In this document: positions 18,726 through 27,243 of the stretch, one piece after another
Position numbering within the stretch: the stretch's first letter is position 1
Layout of the letters: the number at the start of each line of letters is the position of its first letter
Assembly (NCBI RefSeq): GCF_013414195.1
Contig: NZ_JAATTV010000003.1
Span: 1 to 64,000 of the forward strand
Source of the DNA: Psychrobacter sp. BI730
GTDB taxonomy: Bacteria > Pseudomonadota > Gammaproteobacteria > Pseudomonadales > Moraxellaceae
Direction of reading: 5' to 3'
Length of the DNA stretch: 64,000 nt
Notes under the pieces: generated by a model
What the model saw: only the letters and a program-made list of their open reading frames with translations
The model's database searches: none
Told to the model about the DNA's origin: nothing
Position numbers and translations under genes: made by a program

Positions 18726-19691
18726 ATGGGTGTAAGTCAGGATCAAAATAGTAATGCGGCAGCAACGATAGCGGATCAGACGTCTACGAATAAGCTCAGT
18801 ATATTAGTGGTCTCAGGGCGTTCAGGATCTGGTAAGACCTCAGTATTGAATATCTTAGAAGATCTAGGCTATTACTCTATTGATAACCTACCGCTGTCTT
18901 TGTTACCTAATGCTGCTCATAAACTGGTTAATGAAAGCGGCATTTATCGTATTGCGCTGGGTGTCGATATTCGAACGCCACGTGCGGATTTATCTAACTT
19001 TGCAGTGACATATGCTTCTCTCAAGGAAACTTATGGGTCGCATGCGGTACAGATTTTATATGTGACTGCACAAGAGAGTACGCTGATAGCCCGTTTCAAC
19101 GCGACGCGCCGTGTACATCCTTTGATGTCACAAGATATCGATAGTGATAACGCTAAGCATATAGCCTTTAATTTACCTGCTGCTATCAAAAAAGAAGTTG
19201 AGCTATTAGAGCCAATTGCTGGTCATGCTGATATTAGGATTGATACCAGTAGCCTAAATATTCATCAATTAAAAGACAGCTTGCGTGAACATATAGGCAT
19301 GGACAATCAGATTGTCATCAATCTACTGTCTTTCGGTTTTAAATACGGTAGTCCTATCGATGCTGACTTTGTATTCGATGTTAGAATTTTACCGAATCCA
19401 CATTGGAACCCTGAGTTACGTGACTCGACAGGATTGGATGCCGAAGTAGGCGCATTCTTCTCAGATTATCCAGAAGTAGCAGAAATGATGGGTGATATTG
19501 ATAATTTTTTGACCCGTTGGCTACCAGAATTTTTGCACAATAATCGTCATACGGTCACGGTTGCCATAGGCTGTACGGGCGGCAAACATCGCTCTGTTTT
19601 TATCACTGATCATCTACAACGCCGCCTTGCTGACGCCATGCCTAAAGGCGTGAAGGTATTGGCAAAACACCGCGAAAAAAGTCGTTGGTAA
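18726..19691 (+). CDS. rapZ: RNase adapter protein RapZ (YvcJ family)
   Basis: A 321-residue P-loop protein. VVSGRSGSGKTSVLNILEDLGYYSIDNLP holds the Walker A motif, and the C-terminal domain has the family signature IGCTGGKHRSVF. In E. coli RapZ binds GlcN6P and steers RNase E to the GlmZ sRNA; in other bacteria its role is less defined. The N-terminus is about 20 residues longer than in E. coli (284). In enterobacteria rapZ is in the rpoN operon; here it follows panC and precedes darP, so its regulation must differ. Confidence 0.92.
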   Translation: MGVSQDQNSNAAATIADQTSTNKLSILVVSGRSGSGKTSVLNILEDLGYYSIDNLPLSLLPNAAHKLVNESGIYRIALGVDIRTPRADLSNFAVTYASLKETYGSHAVQILYVTAQESTLIARFNATRRVHPLMSQDIDSDNAKHIAFNLPAAIKKEVELLEPIAGHADIRIDTSSLNIHQLKDSLREHIGMDNQIVINLLSFGFKYGSPIDADFVFDVRILPNPHWNPELRDSTGLDAEVGAFFSDYPEVAEMMGDIDNFLTRWLPEFLHNNRHTVTVAIGCTGGKHRSVFITDHLQRRLADAMPKGVKVLAKHREKSRW

Positions 19692-19740
19692 TGATATCAG
19701 ACACTATTTAATTTATTAATTATTATTTTGGAAAGCTTTT

Positions 19741-20253
19741 ATGATCGACTGGAAAGAACAGGACATGCGCGTCTCGCGTACAGAACTCAAAAAAGCCCAT
19801 GAGCGCTTGCAGCAATTATCTATACCGCTTGCTAGCTTATCGAAAAAACAGCTAAAAGCCTTACCTGCCAGTGACTATTTTATGGCGGAGCTAATGGCAT
19901 TGGCTGATATTACTAGCGCCAATGCTCGTAACCGTCAGACCAAACGTGTTGGCAAGCTTATGATTGAAGAAAATCGCCATGAGCTGATAAAAGCACTATT
20001 TGATGCCTTTTTTCCTAAAGAGCAAGTCTCAAAAATAGAGAGTTGGTACGAGCGTCTAAATATCAATGACGAAGGTACGCTCAAGCAGTTTGTGAAGCAA
20101 TATAAAGCTTCTGAGCACCACAGTATGTATCAGTTACTGTTGTGGATAGAGTATGCCAAACACATGCAAGATGATGAGTTGTTGGCAGAATCTAAAGCAG
20201 ATTTGGCAAGTTATATTCGTGAAGTGGCTATTTTATCGCAGCTGAAGAAATAA
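19741..20253 (+). CDS. darP: ribosome-associated protein DarP (DUF615, YjgA)
   Basis: A 170-residue protein of the DUF615/YjgA family. The pattern VSRTELKKAHERLQQL...LASLSKKQLKALP...ADITSANARNRQTKRVGKLM matches the family's N-terminal helices and the RQxxxxGKLM signature. E. coli DarP associates with 50S assembly intermediates and affects maturation of the peptidyl transferase centre. It is slightly shorter than the E. coli protein (183) because the acidic N-terminal stretch is reduced. A shared bidirectional terminator separates it from dsbA, which is transcribed toward it. Confidence 0.88.
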   Translation: MIDWKEQDMRVSRTELKKAHERLQQLSIPLASLSKKQLKALPASDYFMAELMALADITSANARNRQTKRVGKLMIEENRHELIKALFDAFFPKEQVSKIESWYERLNINDEGTLKQFVKQYKASEHHSMYQLLLWIEYAKHMQDDELLAESKADLASYIREVAILSQLKK

Positions 20254-20360
20254 CATCTATATACCAAGCTAGAAATCTATTAATTAGAATTTTATTAGTT
20301 GAAAGATTAGTAGTTAAAAAATGGGTGATTAAAAGACGTATAGCTAAAATGTTAAGATGC

Positions 20361-20393
20361 AAAAAAGCCAATCAATTTATGATTGGCTTTTTT
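20361..20393. terminator. bidirectional rho-independent terminator between darP and dsbA
   Basis: A perfect stem built from GCCAATCA and TGATTGGC with a five-base ATTTA loop, flanked by six A on the left and six T on the right. It can end transcription from both convergent genes. Confidence 0.9.
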
Positions 20394-20453
20394 GTGCATG
20401 ACGTACGGATGTACTGTGCGTTATGTCTATTATTCAAGTATTTATTGCTTGAG

Positions 20454-21074
20454 TTATTTCTTTTCAGCACGGGCTTTGTCGACCAAGTAGTCGACGATTT
20501 TAGGTACTTTAGCACTCTCACCAGTGACTACATATTTGCCTTGCACCACCACAGCTGGTACGCCAGAAAGCTGATAACGTTTAGCGCCTTCTTGTGAGCG
20601 ACCAATTTTTGTACCAACAGCAAATGAGTTATATAGGCTGTTAAATTTCTTTTCATTCACGCCTTTTGACGCGTACCATTTGCTCAATGATGATTGATCA
20701 AACAGTTTTTTACCATCTTTGTGGATAGCATCAAATAATGCAGAATGAGTTTTGTCTTCGAACCCTAAAAGCTGAGCCGCATAAAAACCGCGTGCATTGG
20801 CTTCCCAAACAGGGTTAAGTGCCGCTGGTGTTTTGAAGAATACGACATCTTTGTCTTTAGTCTTTGCCCATTTTTCCATATGCGGATCAAGCACATTACA
20901 ATGTGGGCAACCATACCAAAAGAATTCACGAACAATGATGGCATCACCGCTGATTTTCTCTGGGTTGTCTAGCACACGGTAATCTTTTCCAGCGACATAG
21001 TCTGCAGCTTGTGCGCCCATAGAGGCAAGTCCAATGGCCATGGCTAGACCAGTCAGTGTGATGACACGTTTCAT
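20454..21074 (-). CDS. dsbA: thiol:disulfide interchange protein DsbA
   Basis: A 206-residue periplasmic oxidase that introduces disulfide bonds into exported proteins. A signal peptide (residues 1-23, ending MGAQA) is followed by a thioredoxin fold with the catalytic CPHC motif at residues 56-59 (FFWYGCPHC), the typical DsbA dipeptide Pro-His. The cis-Pro loop is visible as SGVPAVVV. Length matches E. coli DsbA (208). It stands alone, with a 505-base upstream region that separates it from the divergent ubiG. Confidence 0.95.
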   Translation of the reverse strand: MKRVITLTGLAMAIGLASMGAQAADYVAGKDYRVLDNPEKISGDAIIVREFFWYGCPHCNVLDPHMEKWAKTKDKDVVFFKTPAALNPVWEANARGFYAAQLLGFEDKTHSALFDAIHKDGKKLFDQSSLSKWYASKGVNEKKFNSLYNSFAVGTKIGRSQEGAKRYQLSGVPAVVVQGKYVVTGESAKVPKIVDYLVDKARAEKK

Positions 21075-21579
21075 ACTTTATCCTTGAGGTGTGGAGACTT
21101 AGAATGGGTTAAGAGGTTTGTGTCTATATGGTTGTTAAACATGTGACACTCTAAAATATATAGCTTTTAAAGCGTCTAAACCAGACAGTGTCGAGTATAA
21201 TCGAACAATAACAAAGTATCGACTATGATAACGTAAAATGTATGTACTTGTGAATCGCATTCTTAACCGATAGTTGTAAAGCTGTTAGCTATTATTTAAG
21301 GTATATTGCTTGTTACTTTTTGAATCTACTGTTTCTCAAGTGTCTGCTTTATTTCTATATGGAACTTAAGAGATTCAAAAGTATCAGAATGCGATATTGT
21401 CACAAGGATACGTATCTTTTCTATATCAAGATACTGCCCAAAAAACAGGGTAAAGTTTAAGCCTATTCACAATCGCTGACGATGTGCTTACGACAAAACT
21501 GCTACTCTCATGCTAATATTAAGCACATAATCATGCACTGTAAACGATAATAACGATAGTGACAATCAAGGAACATACC
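21075..21579. other. divergent intergenic region dsbA / ubiG
   Basis: About 500 AT-rich bases without a credible coding frame. It must hold the promoters of dsbA (left) and ubiG (right). I saw no clear operator, riboswitch or repeat in it. Confidence 0.6.
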
Positions 21580-22407
21580 ATGAGCTCTGCTTTAAATTCT
21601 TCATCAACTTCAAATGATCAAAATAATAATAGCGCTTTCAATAGTACAGAGTCTACCACCATCAACGTAGATCCTAGCGAAGTCGAAAAATTTAATAACT
21701 TGGCGAGTGAGTGGTGGAGCAACACAGGGGCGTTTGCAACGCTACACGAGATCAATCCATTACGTTTAAACTGGATAGAAGAAAACGTCAAACGTGGCTA
21801 TCAAAACGATGCTAATAAAACCGCTGAGCAAGGGCTTGCTGGCAAAAAAGTACTCGACGTAGGGTGCGGCGGTGGAATATTGTCAGAATCTATGGCACGC
21901 CGCGGTGCTGATGTGACAGGGATTGATTTAGGTACAGAAAACCTAAAAGCTGCTGCGTTACATGCAGAGCAAAGCCAGTTAGAGAATACGCTTCGCTATC
22001 AGCATATACCCGTTGAAGAGTTGGCAAAAACACATGCTGGTCAGTTTGATGTAGTGACTTGTATGGAGATGCTAGAGCACGTGCCAGATCCTAGCTCGAT
22101 CGTGCAGGCTTGTTATGAGTTGTTAGCTCCTGGCGGTGTCTGTGTACTATCAACGATTAATCGCAATCCTAAATCTTATCTGTTTGCCATCGTTGGTGCA
22201 GAGTATGTACTGCGGTTGCTTGATCGCGGCACCCATGACTATGCCAAATTTATCACGCCAGCAGAATTAGACAAAATGGCACTCAATACTGGATTTGTTC
22301 GTCAGGATATTATCGGTTTGCATTATAATCCGCTGACCAAACGCTACTGGCTTGCCCAAAACGTCGATGTTAATTATATGATAGCCGTACAAAAGCCATT
22401 GGTTTAA
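21580..22407 (+). CDS. ubiG: bifunctional ubiquinone 3-O-methyltransferase UbiG
   Basis: About 275 residues, performing both O-methylations in ubiquinone synthesis with S-adenosylmethionine. The SAM-binding motif is [28 protein letters not shown]; further family signatures are [26 protein letters not shown] and [13 protein letters not shown]. The ATG at 21580 has AAGGA seven bases upstream, which decides against the in-frame GTG 21 bases earlier. A polar Ser/Asn-rich N-terminal leader of about 35 residues is extra relative to E. coli (240). It heads a ubiG-mupP-yciK cluster seen also in Pseudomonas. Confidence 0.95.
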   Translation: MSSALNSSSTSNDQNNNSAFNSTESTTINVDPSEVEKFNNLASEWWSNTGAFATLHEINPLRLNWIEENVKRGYQNDANKTAEQGLAGKKVLDVGCGGGILSESMARRGADVTGIDLGTENLKAAALHAEQSQLENTLRYQHIPVEELAKTHAGQFDVVTCMEMLEHVPDPSSIVQACYELLAPGGVCVLSTINRNPKSYLFAIVGAEYVLRLLDRGTHDYAKFITPAELDKMALNTGFVRQDIIGLHYNPLTKRYWLAQNVDVNYMIAVQKPLV

Positions 22408-22474
22408 TGCTGCACGCAGCCATTTATTTGCCATACTTTCACTAAACACGTCATCAATCTCAAGAGCATTCACT

Positions 22475-23185
22475 ATGACCCAATTTGTAAAAGCTGTTTT
22501 ATTTGACCTTGATGGGACATTAATCGATACTGCTGCTGATTTTGTTCGTATCATTGGTAAAATGAGTCTCGAAAATGACTGGCAGGCACCGCCTGAAGCG
22601 GAAATCCGCGAGCAAGTCTCTGCGGGTGCCTCGGCCATGGTGCAATTGATGCTAAGACATAACGATCAACTCGAAGTCAGCGAGGAAGCATTGCTTGAGT
22701 TTCGTCAGCAGTTCTTAGATGATTATGAAGCAGATATCTGTGTCGATAGCTGCGTGTTTCAGGCGCTTGAAGCGGTACTGACTGAACTTGAAGCAAAGGG
22801 CGTGCCATGGGGTATCGTTACCAACAAGCCGCGTTATTTAGCTGAAAAGCTATTAAGTGAGATGCAACTGGATCAGCGCTGTGCAGTTTTGGTCTGTCCA
22901 GATGATGTATCTCGCACCAAACCAGACCCAGAGCCAATGTATATGGCGCTAGAAAAACTTGGTATCCCACGAGGGGCGGCAGGCTGCGTACTTTATGTCG
23001 GTGATCATGTGCGTGATATTGAAGCTGGCAATGCCGCTGGCATGCCAACGATTTTGGCTGCTTATGGATATATTCCACCTGAAGATCAAAAGTCTTTGAA
23101 AAAATGGGGCGCCGACTATATTACGGATACGCCTGAGCAGTTAAACAAATTGCTGCTATCGTCTGGTAAGTTTGAGTATTTATAG
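22475..23185 (+). CDS. mupP: HAD-IA phosphatase, probable N-acetylmuramic acid 6-phosphate phosphatase
   Basis: A 236-residue haloacid-dehalogenase-type phosphatase. Motif I is FDLDGTLIDTA, motif II has VTNKPR, and motifs III/IV appear as KPDPEPM and YVGDHVRDIEAG. General annotation would be phosphoglycolate phosphatase (Gph). The position directly between ubiG and a YciK-type reductase is that of Pseudomonas aeruginosa mupP (PA3172), whose product dephosphorylates MurNAc-6-phosphate in the anabolic peptidoglycan-recycling route. I therefore favour MupP; the choice rests on gene order, not on a residue that separates the two subfamilies. Confidence 0.8.
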   Translation: MTQFVKAVLFDLDGTLIDTAADFVRIIGKMSLENDWQAPPEAEIREQVSAGASAMVQLMLRHNDQLEVSEEALLEFRQQFLDDYEADICVDSCVFQALEAVLTELEAKGVPWGIVTNKPRYLAEKLLSEMQLDQRCAVLVCPDDVSRTKPDPEPMYMALEKLGIPRGAAGCVLYVGDHVRDIEAGNAAGMPTILAAYGYIPPEDQKSLKKWGADYITDTPEQLNKLLLSSGKFEYL

Positions 23186-23260
23186 ACTGCTACATATCAC
23201 CAGATTTACAACCATAAGCACATATCCTCAACGATTTAATGATAAGTAGTGAGCAATGCC

Positions 23261-24097
23261 ATGAGTGACAATAATAACCAACCAGTCGATCCACAAGACA
23301 ATAAAAAAACGGTTCAAAGTCCTATTCAGCCTTTGACTCATGATGATATTCGTAACTTTGTACCGTCCAGTAATTGCCTAGATGGTAAGACTATTTTGGT
23401 GACTGGAGCAGGGGATGGTATTGGCCGTGTTGCTGCATTGACCTATGCTCGTTATGGCGCCACTGTCTTATTGTTAGGCCGCACTAGTAGCAAGCTTGAG
23501 TACGTCTACGATGAGATTGAGAGTCTTGGTGGTAAGCAGCCTGCTATGTTGCCGATGAACTTAGAAGGGGCGACTTATGCCGAAATGCAGCAGCTCGAAG
23601 GGCTAATTAATAAAGAAGTCGGCCAGTTAGATGGTATCTTGCATAATGCTGGTATATTAGGACAATTAACGCCGCTTGAGATGTATGATGTCGATACTTT
23701 CGCCCAAGTGATGAAAGTCAATTTCACAGCGACTTTTATGCTGACCCAAGCGCTATTGCCGCTATTAAAAGATGCTGATCATGGGTCTGTTGTTTTCACC
23801 TCTAGCACTGTAGGTACACATCCTCGCGCATTTTGGGGTGCTTATGCACTTTCTAAACAAGCAGTAGAAGGTATGAGTGATATCTTTACTCAAGAGACGC
23901 AGAACACAACCAATCTACGTTTTAACTGCGTTAATCCAGGTGGTACTCGTACCAATATGCGTGCGCATGCGTATCCAGGTGAAAACCCGATGAGCTTAAA
24001 AACACCTGAAGATATCATGGCAGGCTATGTCTGCCTGATGAGTGATGAGAGCATTGGCGTACGAGGTCAGGTCATTGAGCTACAACCAAAAGACTAG
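23261..24097 (+). CDS. yciK: short-chain dehydrogenase/reductase, YciK family
   Basis: About 278 residues. A Rossmann NAD(P) site TGAGDGIGRVAALTYARYGA, the NAG motif as HNAGILG, a catalytic serine in FTSSTVGTHPRAFWGAYALSKQA, and the catalytic YxxxK (YALSK) are all present. The FWGAYALSKQAxEG stretch is typical of YciK. The physiological substrate is unknown. The start could be the ATG at 23261 or the GTG at 23249; the ribosome site does not decide. It ends the ubiG-mupP-yciK run. Confidence 0.85.
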   Translation: MSDNNNQPVDPQDNKKTVQSPIQPLTHDDIRNFVPSSNCLDGKTILVTGAGDGIGRVAALTYARYGATVLLLGRTSSKLEYVYDEIESLGGKQPAMLPMNLEGATYAEMQQLEGLINKEVGQLDGILHNAGILGQLTPLEMYDVDTFAQVMKVNFTATFMLTQALLPLLKDADHGSVVFTSSTVGTHPRAFWGAYALSKQAVEGMSDIFTQETQNTTNLRFNCVNPGGTRTNMRAHAYPGENPMSLKTPEDIMAGYVCLMSDESIGVRGQVIELQPKD

Positions 24098-24255
24098 TAG
24101 CAAAGTTTTAAGGTGAGTCAAAATAATTACGTCATTCTTTATTGATGGTTTTATACACTATCGCAGGTTGCAATTAACCATAGCTAGCCCCATCTATTTG
24201 TTATTAAAGATATTTATATTGTCTAATTATAATGAATGAAAAATAGGATAAGATT

Positions 24256-24522
24256 ATGGCAGGTGGCTGGTCAAGAGATGGTGCTGAGCACGAACAAATG
24301 GATGCAACGGTCAATGATGCATTGGAACGCGCGCGACGTTCGTTACCGACAGGTGTGAGTGCTGAGCTGTGTGACGAATGTGGTAAGCCTATTCCAGAGG
24401 CAAGGCGACTAGCGGTGCCCGGTATTCAGCACTGCGTTAGCTGTCAGACGGAGCTTGAACAAGAAGCAAAAGCAGCTGAGCTGTTTAATCGTCGTGGTAG
24501 TAAAGACAGTCAGTTGCGTTAA
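24256..24522 (+). CDS. ybiI: DksA/TraR C4-type zinc finger protein (YbiI-like)
   Basis: An 88-residue small protein. CDECGKPIPEARRLAVPGIQHCVSC holds the four zinc cysteines as CxxC and CxxC, and the end NRRGSKDSQLR is nearly identical to E. coli YbiI. MAGGW with a following acidic helix is also conserved. It lacks the long coiled coil of DksA, so whether it binds RNA polymerase is unknown. The gene ends six bases before the target-site duplication of a MITE. Confidence 0.9.
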   Translation: MAGGWSRDGAEHEQMDATVNDALERARRSLPTGVSAELCDECGKPIPEARRLAVPGIQHCVSCQTELEQEAKAAELFNRRGSKDSQLR

Positions 24523-24531
24523 ACAATAGTT

Positions 24532-24703
24532 AGGGCGTGTCCTCAATTCAATCGATAGTCATCTAAATGGGTTAAAAATGGCTAAATCTTGCCAAACGGC
24601 GTCAAATAGCTGACTAATATCTCGATATTATCTGCGCTATTTTCCTTGTTTGACTGCGACTTATCTCATTTTTATCACCATTTTTAAAATGAGGACACGC
24701 CCT
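24532..24703. mobile_element. 172-bp MITE with 14-bp terminal inverted repeats
   Basis: The two ends are perfect inverted repeats: AGGGCGTGTCCTCA at 24532-24545 and its reverse complement at 24690-24703. AGTT flanks the element on both sides (24528-24531 and 24704-24707), as expected for a four-base target duplication. There is no coding capacity inside. End sequences of the form GGGCGTGTCCTC resemble those of some IS5-group (IS427-like) elements, which would be the likely source of transposase; that relation is from memory and not tested. It sits just downstream of ybiI. Confidence 0.8.
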
Positions 24704-24720
24704 AGTTGCGTTGAAAAAAG

Positions 24721-24767
24721 AAAGGGCGGACATTGCTAGATAAAATAGCAATGTCTGCCCTTTTTTT
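24721..24767. terminator. rho-independent terminator downstream of cobW-type gene
   Basis: An 18-base stem with one mismatch (AAAGGGCGGACATTGCTA pairs with the segment at 24746-24763), followed by a T run on the plus strand and A run on the minus-strand side. It can serve the leftward CobW gene and any transcript leaving ybiI. Confidence 0.85.
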
Positions 24768-24775
24768 GTCTGTTG

Positions 24776-26023
24776 CTATATAACCAGTGCCATCAGTTCG
24801 CGATCGCACTCTTCCCAATCTATCAATACTGATGACGCTTTGGCACCATTCTCAGTTTCTGATTTTTCTGTAGCTGTATCGACAGTATTGTCTAATTGCA
24901 AAATAATTTCCAATCGACTATCCGTCTGTGGGTCGATGGTTCTGGTAGTTAGACTACCAGGGTTAAAATTGATCTGCATCCAGCCATCAGAAGTATGTAC
25001 CACGCCTTTAATGCGTTGCCAGTTTGGCAGTGCTAATAACCAATCCTGTAAATCATCAGCGTCTAGTACATAGTGTGCAGGTAATCGCCATCCAGCCAAT
25101 TGAAAATCTTGCTGCTCTTCATGGTAGCGATAGGGCAGATCACTATCAGCACTAGCCTGAGCTTTAGTCTCATCGGTAGATGAACTCGATGATGGCACAG
25201 TTGCTAAGGAGCTAGCTTGAGACTGTAAACCAATCATCGATTTTTTAGGATTAGAGATACTGACTTTTCGTTGATTCGAAATGATAGAGCTAGGCTGATT
25301 CAGTTGGTCGTTTAACGTTTTAGAGTATGCATCTGCTACAAGACCATCTGCTACAAGACCATCTGATGAATGAACGTCTGATGAGTCTGTTGTCTCAGAT
25401 GCTGTTAGTCCTGATGCTGCCCAAATGATTTTTATTTGTGAATTTAGTTTGGTTATCCATTCTAGCAAGGCTTGCTCTTTGCTAGTATTTAATTGGACAT
25501 AACGATTGATTATCAGCACATCGGCATCACGGACATGCGCTTGAAAACCATCATGATCACGATACTTAATCTGTTGCCACTGCTCGCCACTCAGTACGGT
25601 TATCACAGCATTCATCTTTAGGGCGGTTTGCCAGTGCGGCGCACTAAGTTGTAGTATCAGCTCACGTGGATGTGCCAATCCTGTGGGCTCGATCAACAAT
25701 CGCTGTGGATGATGGTCACTGAGCAGACGACTGATTGCAATCTGTAAGGGCAGCTGGCTGGTGCAGCAAATACAGCCACCACTGACTTCACGAATGGCAA
25801 TATTCTTTTGCTCAAGATCGTTATCTTGGGAGCTGGCTAGGAGTGCGCCATCAATACCGATACGACCAAACTCATTGATTAAGAGAGCCCAGCGTTCGTC
25901 ATTCGGTTTCGAGGCCAGTAACTGATTGATTACGGTGGTTTTGCCAGCACCTAAAAACCCTGTCACTAACGTGCAGGGTATGTTTTGAAAAATAATTTGG
26001 TTTTTCACAGGTATGCTCATCAT
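24776..26023 (-). CDS. CobW/YjiA-family GTPase, putative zinc metallochaperone
   Basis: About 415 residues. The G3E GTPase domain shows Walker A GFLGAGKTT, the metal-binding CxCC as GGCICC, and IEPTGLAHP. Members include YjiA, ZigA and CobW, which deliver zinc or cobalt. A polar, Ser/Asp-rich linker of about 80 residues separates the GTPase from a C-terminal CobW_C domain (YVLDADDLQDWLLALPNWQRIKGVVHT). The linker contains two perfect 15-bp tandem copies coding GLVAD. I prefer the ATG at 26023; an in-frame GTG ten codons upstream is possible. It follows ompR on the same strand with a short gap. Which metal or client is involved cannot be read. Confidence 0.85.
   Translation of the reverse strand: MMSIPVKNQIIFQNIPCTLVTGFLGAGKTTVINQLLASKPNDERWALLINEFGRIGIDGALLASSQDNDLEQKNIAIREVSGGCICCTSQLPLQIAISRLLSDHHPQRLLIEPTGLAHPRELILQLSAPHWQTALKMNAVITVLSGEQWQQIKYRDHDGFQAHVRDADVLIINRYVQLNTSKEQALLEWITKLNSQIKIIWAASGLTASETTDSSDVHSSDGLVADGLVADAYSKTLNDQLNQPSSIISNQRKVSISNPKKSMIGLQSQASSLATVPSSSSSTDETKAQASADSDLPYRYHEEQQDFQLAGWRLPAHYVLDADDLQDWLLALPNWQRIKGVVHTSDGWMQINFNPGSLTTRTIDPQTDSRLEIILQLDNTVDTATEKSETENGAKASSVLIDWEECDRELMALVI
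25331..25360. repeat. two 15-bp tandem copies in the CobW linker
   Basis: The unit ATCTGCTACAAGACC occurs twice in direct succession and in frame, duplicating the peptide GLVAD. A partial third copy begins at 25361. Confidence 0.9.
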
Positions 26024-26087
26024 ATTGGCACGTGTTTGAAAGTAGCCAAACACGGCCTATATTAAAAGGAATTAGATCAGTCAAAAG

Positions 26088-26846
26088 TTATTCACTTTTG
26101 ATTGTTTCTACCTCAGCTTCATCAGGAACGAACACATAGCCAACGCCCCAGACGGTCTGGATATAACGTGCTTGTGAAGGGTTGTCTTCAATCAGGCGAC
26201 GCAGACGCGATACTTGGACGTCGATAGAACGCTCCATCGCACCCCATTCACGACCACGAGCAAGGTTCATCAACTTATCACGAGTCAATGGCTCACGTGG
26301 ATGCTGTACGAGCGCTTTTAGTACTGAAAACTCACCTGTCGTCAAAGTGACTACGTTACCATCACGTTTGAGCGTACGAGTCGATAGATCTAGTGTCCAT
26401 GGACCAAACTCGACCACTTCCATTTGATGACTTGGCGCACCTGGCAACTCACGGTTTTGACGACGTAATACAGCTTTGATACGAGCCAATAGCTCTTTTG
26501 GGTTAAAAGGCTTAGGTAGATAATCATCTGCACCCGCTTCTAGACCTGCGATACGATCAGCATCGCCACCCTTGGCAGTAAGCATAATAATAGGAATATC
26601 CGCATTGTCTTCACGCAGACGCTTACAGATACTGATACCGTCTTCGCCTGGCAGCATCAAATCGAGTACGACCAAAGAGAAAAGCTCACGTTGCATGAGT
26701 TTGTCCATCTGACCGCCATCATGAGCGGTACGAACCACAAAGCCGTCGTCTTCTAGGAAGCGCTGTAACAAAGAGCGTAAACGGGCATCATCATCGACGA
26801 CCAAAATACGCTGGGTCAAGGTATCAGGGCTGTTATTATCAGGCAT
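26088..26846 (-). CDS. ompR: OmpR-family response regulator
   Basis: A 252-residue two-component regulator. The receiver domain has the acidic pocket VVDDD (16-20), phospho-acceptor Asp62 in LVVLDLMLPG, Thr in MLTAKG and the conserved Lys in LPKPFNP. The winged-helix output domain ends with DVQVSRLRRLIE and QTVWGVGYVFVPD, matching OmpR closely. In E. coli it controls porin genes with the sensor EnvZ. Here no histidine kinase follows; the next gene downstream is the CobW GTPase and upstream is the divergent tex. A GAGGA ribosome site supports the start. Confidence 0.93.
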   Translation of the reverse strand: MPDNNSPDTLTQRILVVDDDARLRSLLQRFLEDDGFVVRTAHDGGQMDKLMQRELFSLVVLDLMLPGEDGISICKRLREDNADIPIIMLTAKGGDADRIAGLEAGADDYLPKPFNPKELLARIKAVLRRQNRELPGAPSHQMEVVEFGPWTLDLSTRTLKRDGNVVTLTTGEFSVLKALVQHPREPLTRDKLMNLARGREWGAMERSIDVQVSRLRRLIEDNPSQARYIQTVWGVGYVFVPDEAEVETIKSE

Positions 26847-27243
26847 ACAGGCATCCTCTTATAAAAATTATTGTTAGCAAAAACGGCGGTTAGCAGAGAC
26901 TATAAATAAAAAGTCATGAGTAAAAAATGACTGCTAACCAAGTATTATTATTTAATAATTGGTCAAAAATAAGTACGTCATAAAATCAAAGACTATTGTT
27001 CAATATGGCAGCACCTATCAATATTCGCGCTATTGATACTTTAGTGTATAAGATTGCACGGCCAATTGCATCACTCATAAAGATAAATGCTGTATGCGTT
27101 TGTTTAACGATGCGGCAGAACGCATGATATAAAACGATTTGAGCCACAAAACAGCCGATAAATAACGAAAAGATAAAAAGGATTTTTATTCATGCAGCTT
27201 TTGCTATAATGCAAAGCTACATTTCTCAACGATTGATACGTAT
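26847..27243. other. divergent intergenic region ompR / tex
   Basis: About 400 AT-rich bases between ompR and tex. No gene is credible. It contains an extended -10 promoter for tex near its right end. Confidence 0.6.
27202..27210 (+). promoter_or_regulatory. probable extended -10 promoter of tex
   Basis: TGCTATAAT (TGn plus a perfect TATAAT) lies 33 bases before the tex ATG. The -35 region is only a T-rich stretch, which fits an extended -10 promoter. Confidence 0.55.

Noticed and set aside
24532..24703. CRISPR or attenuator-type interpretation of the inverted repeats
   Set aside because: Only two copies as terminal inverted repeats with flanking AGTT duplication; this fits a MITE, not an array or terminator.
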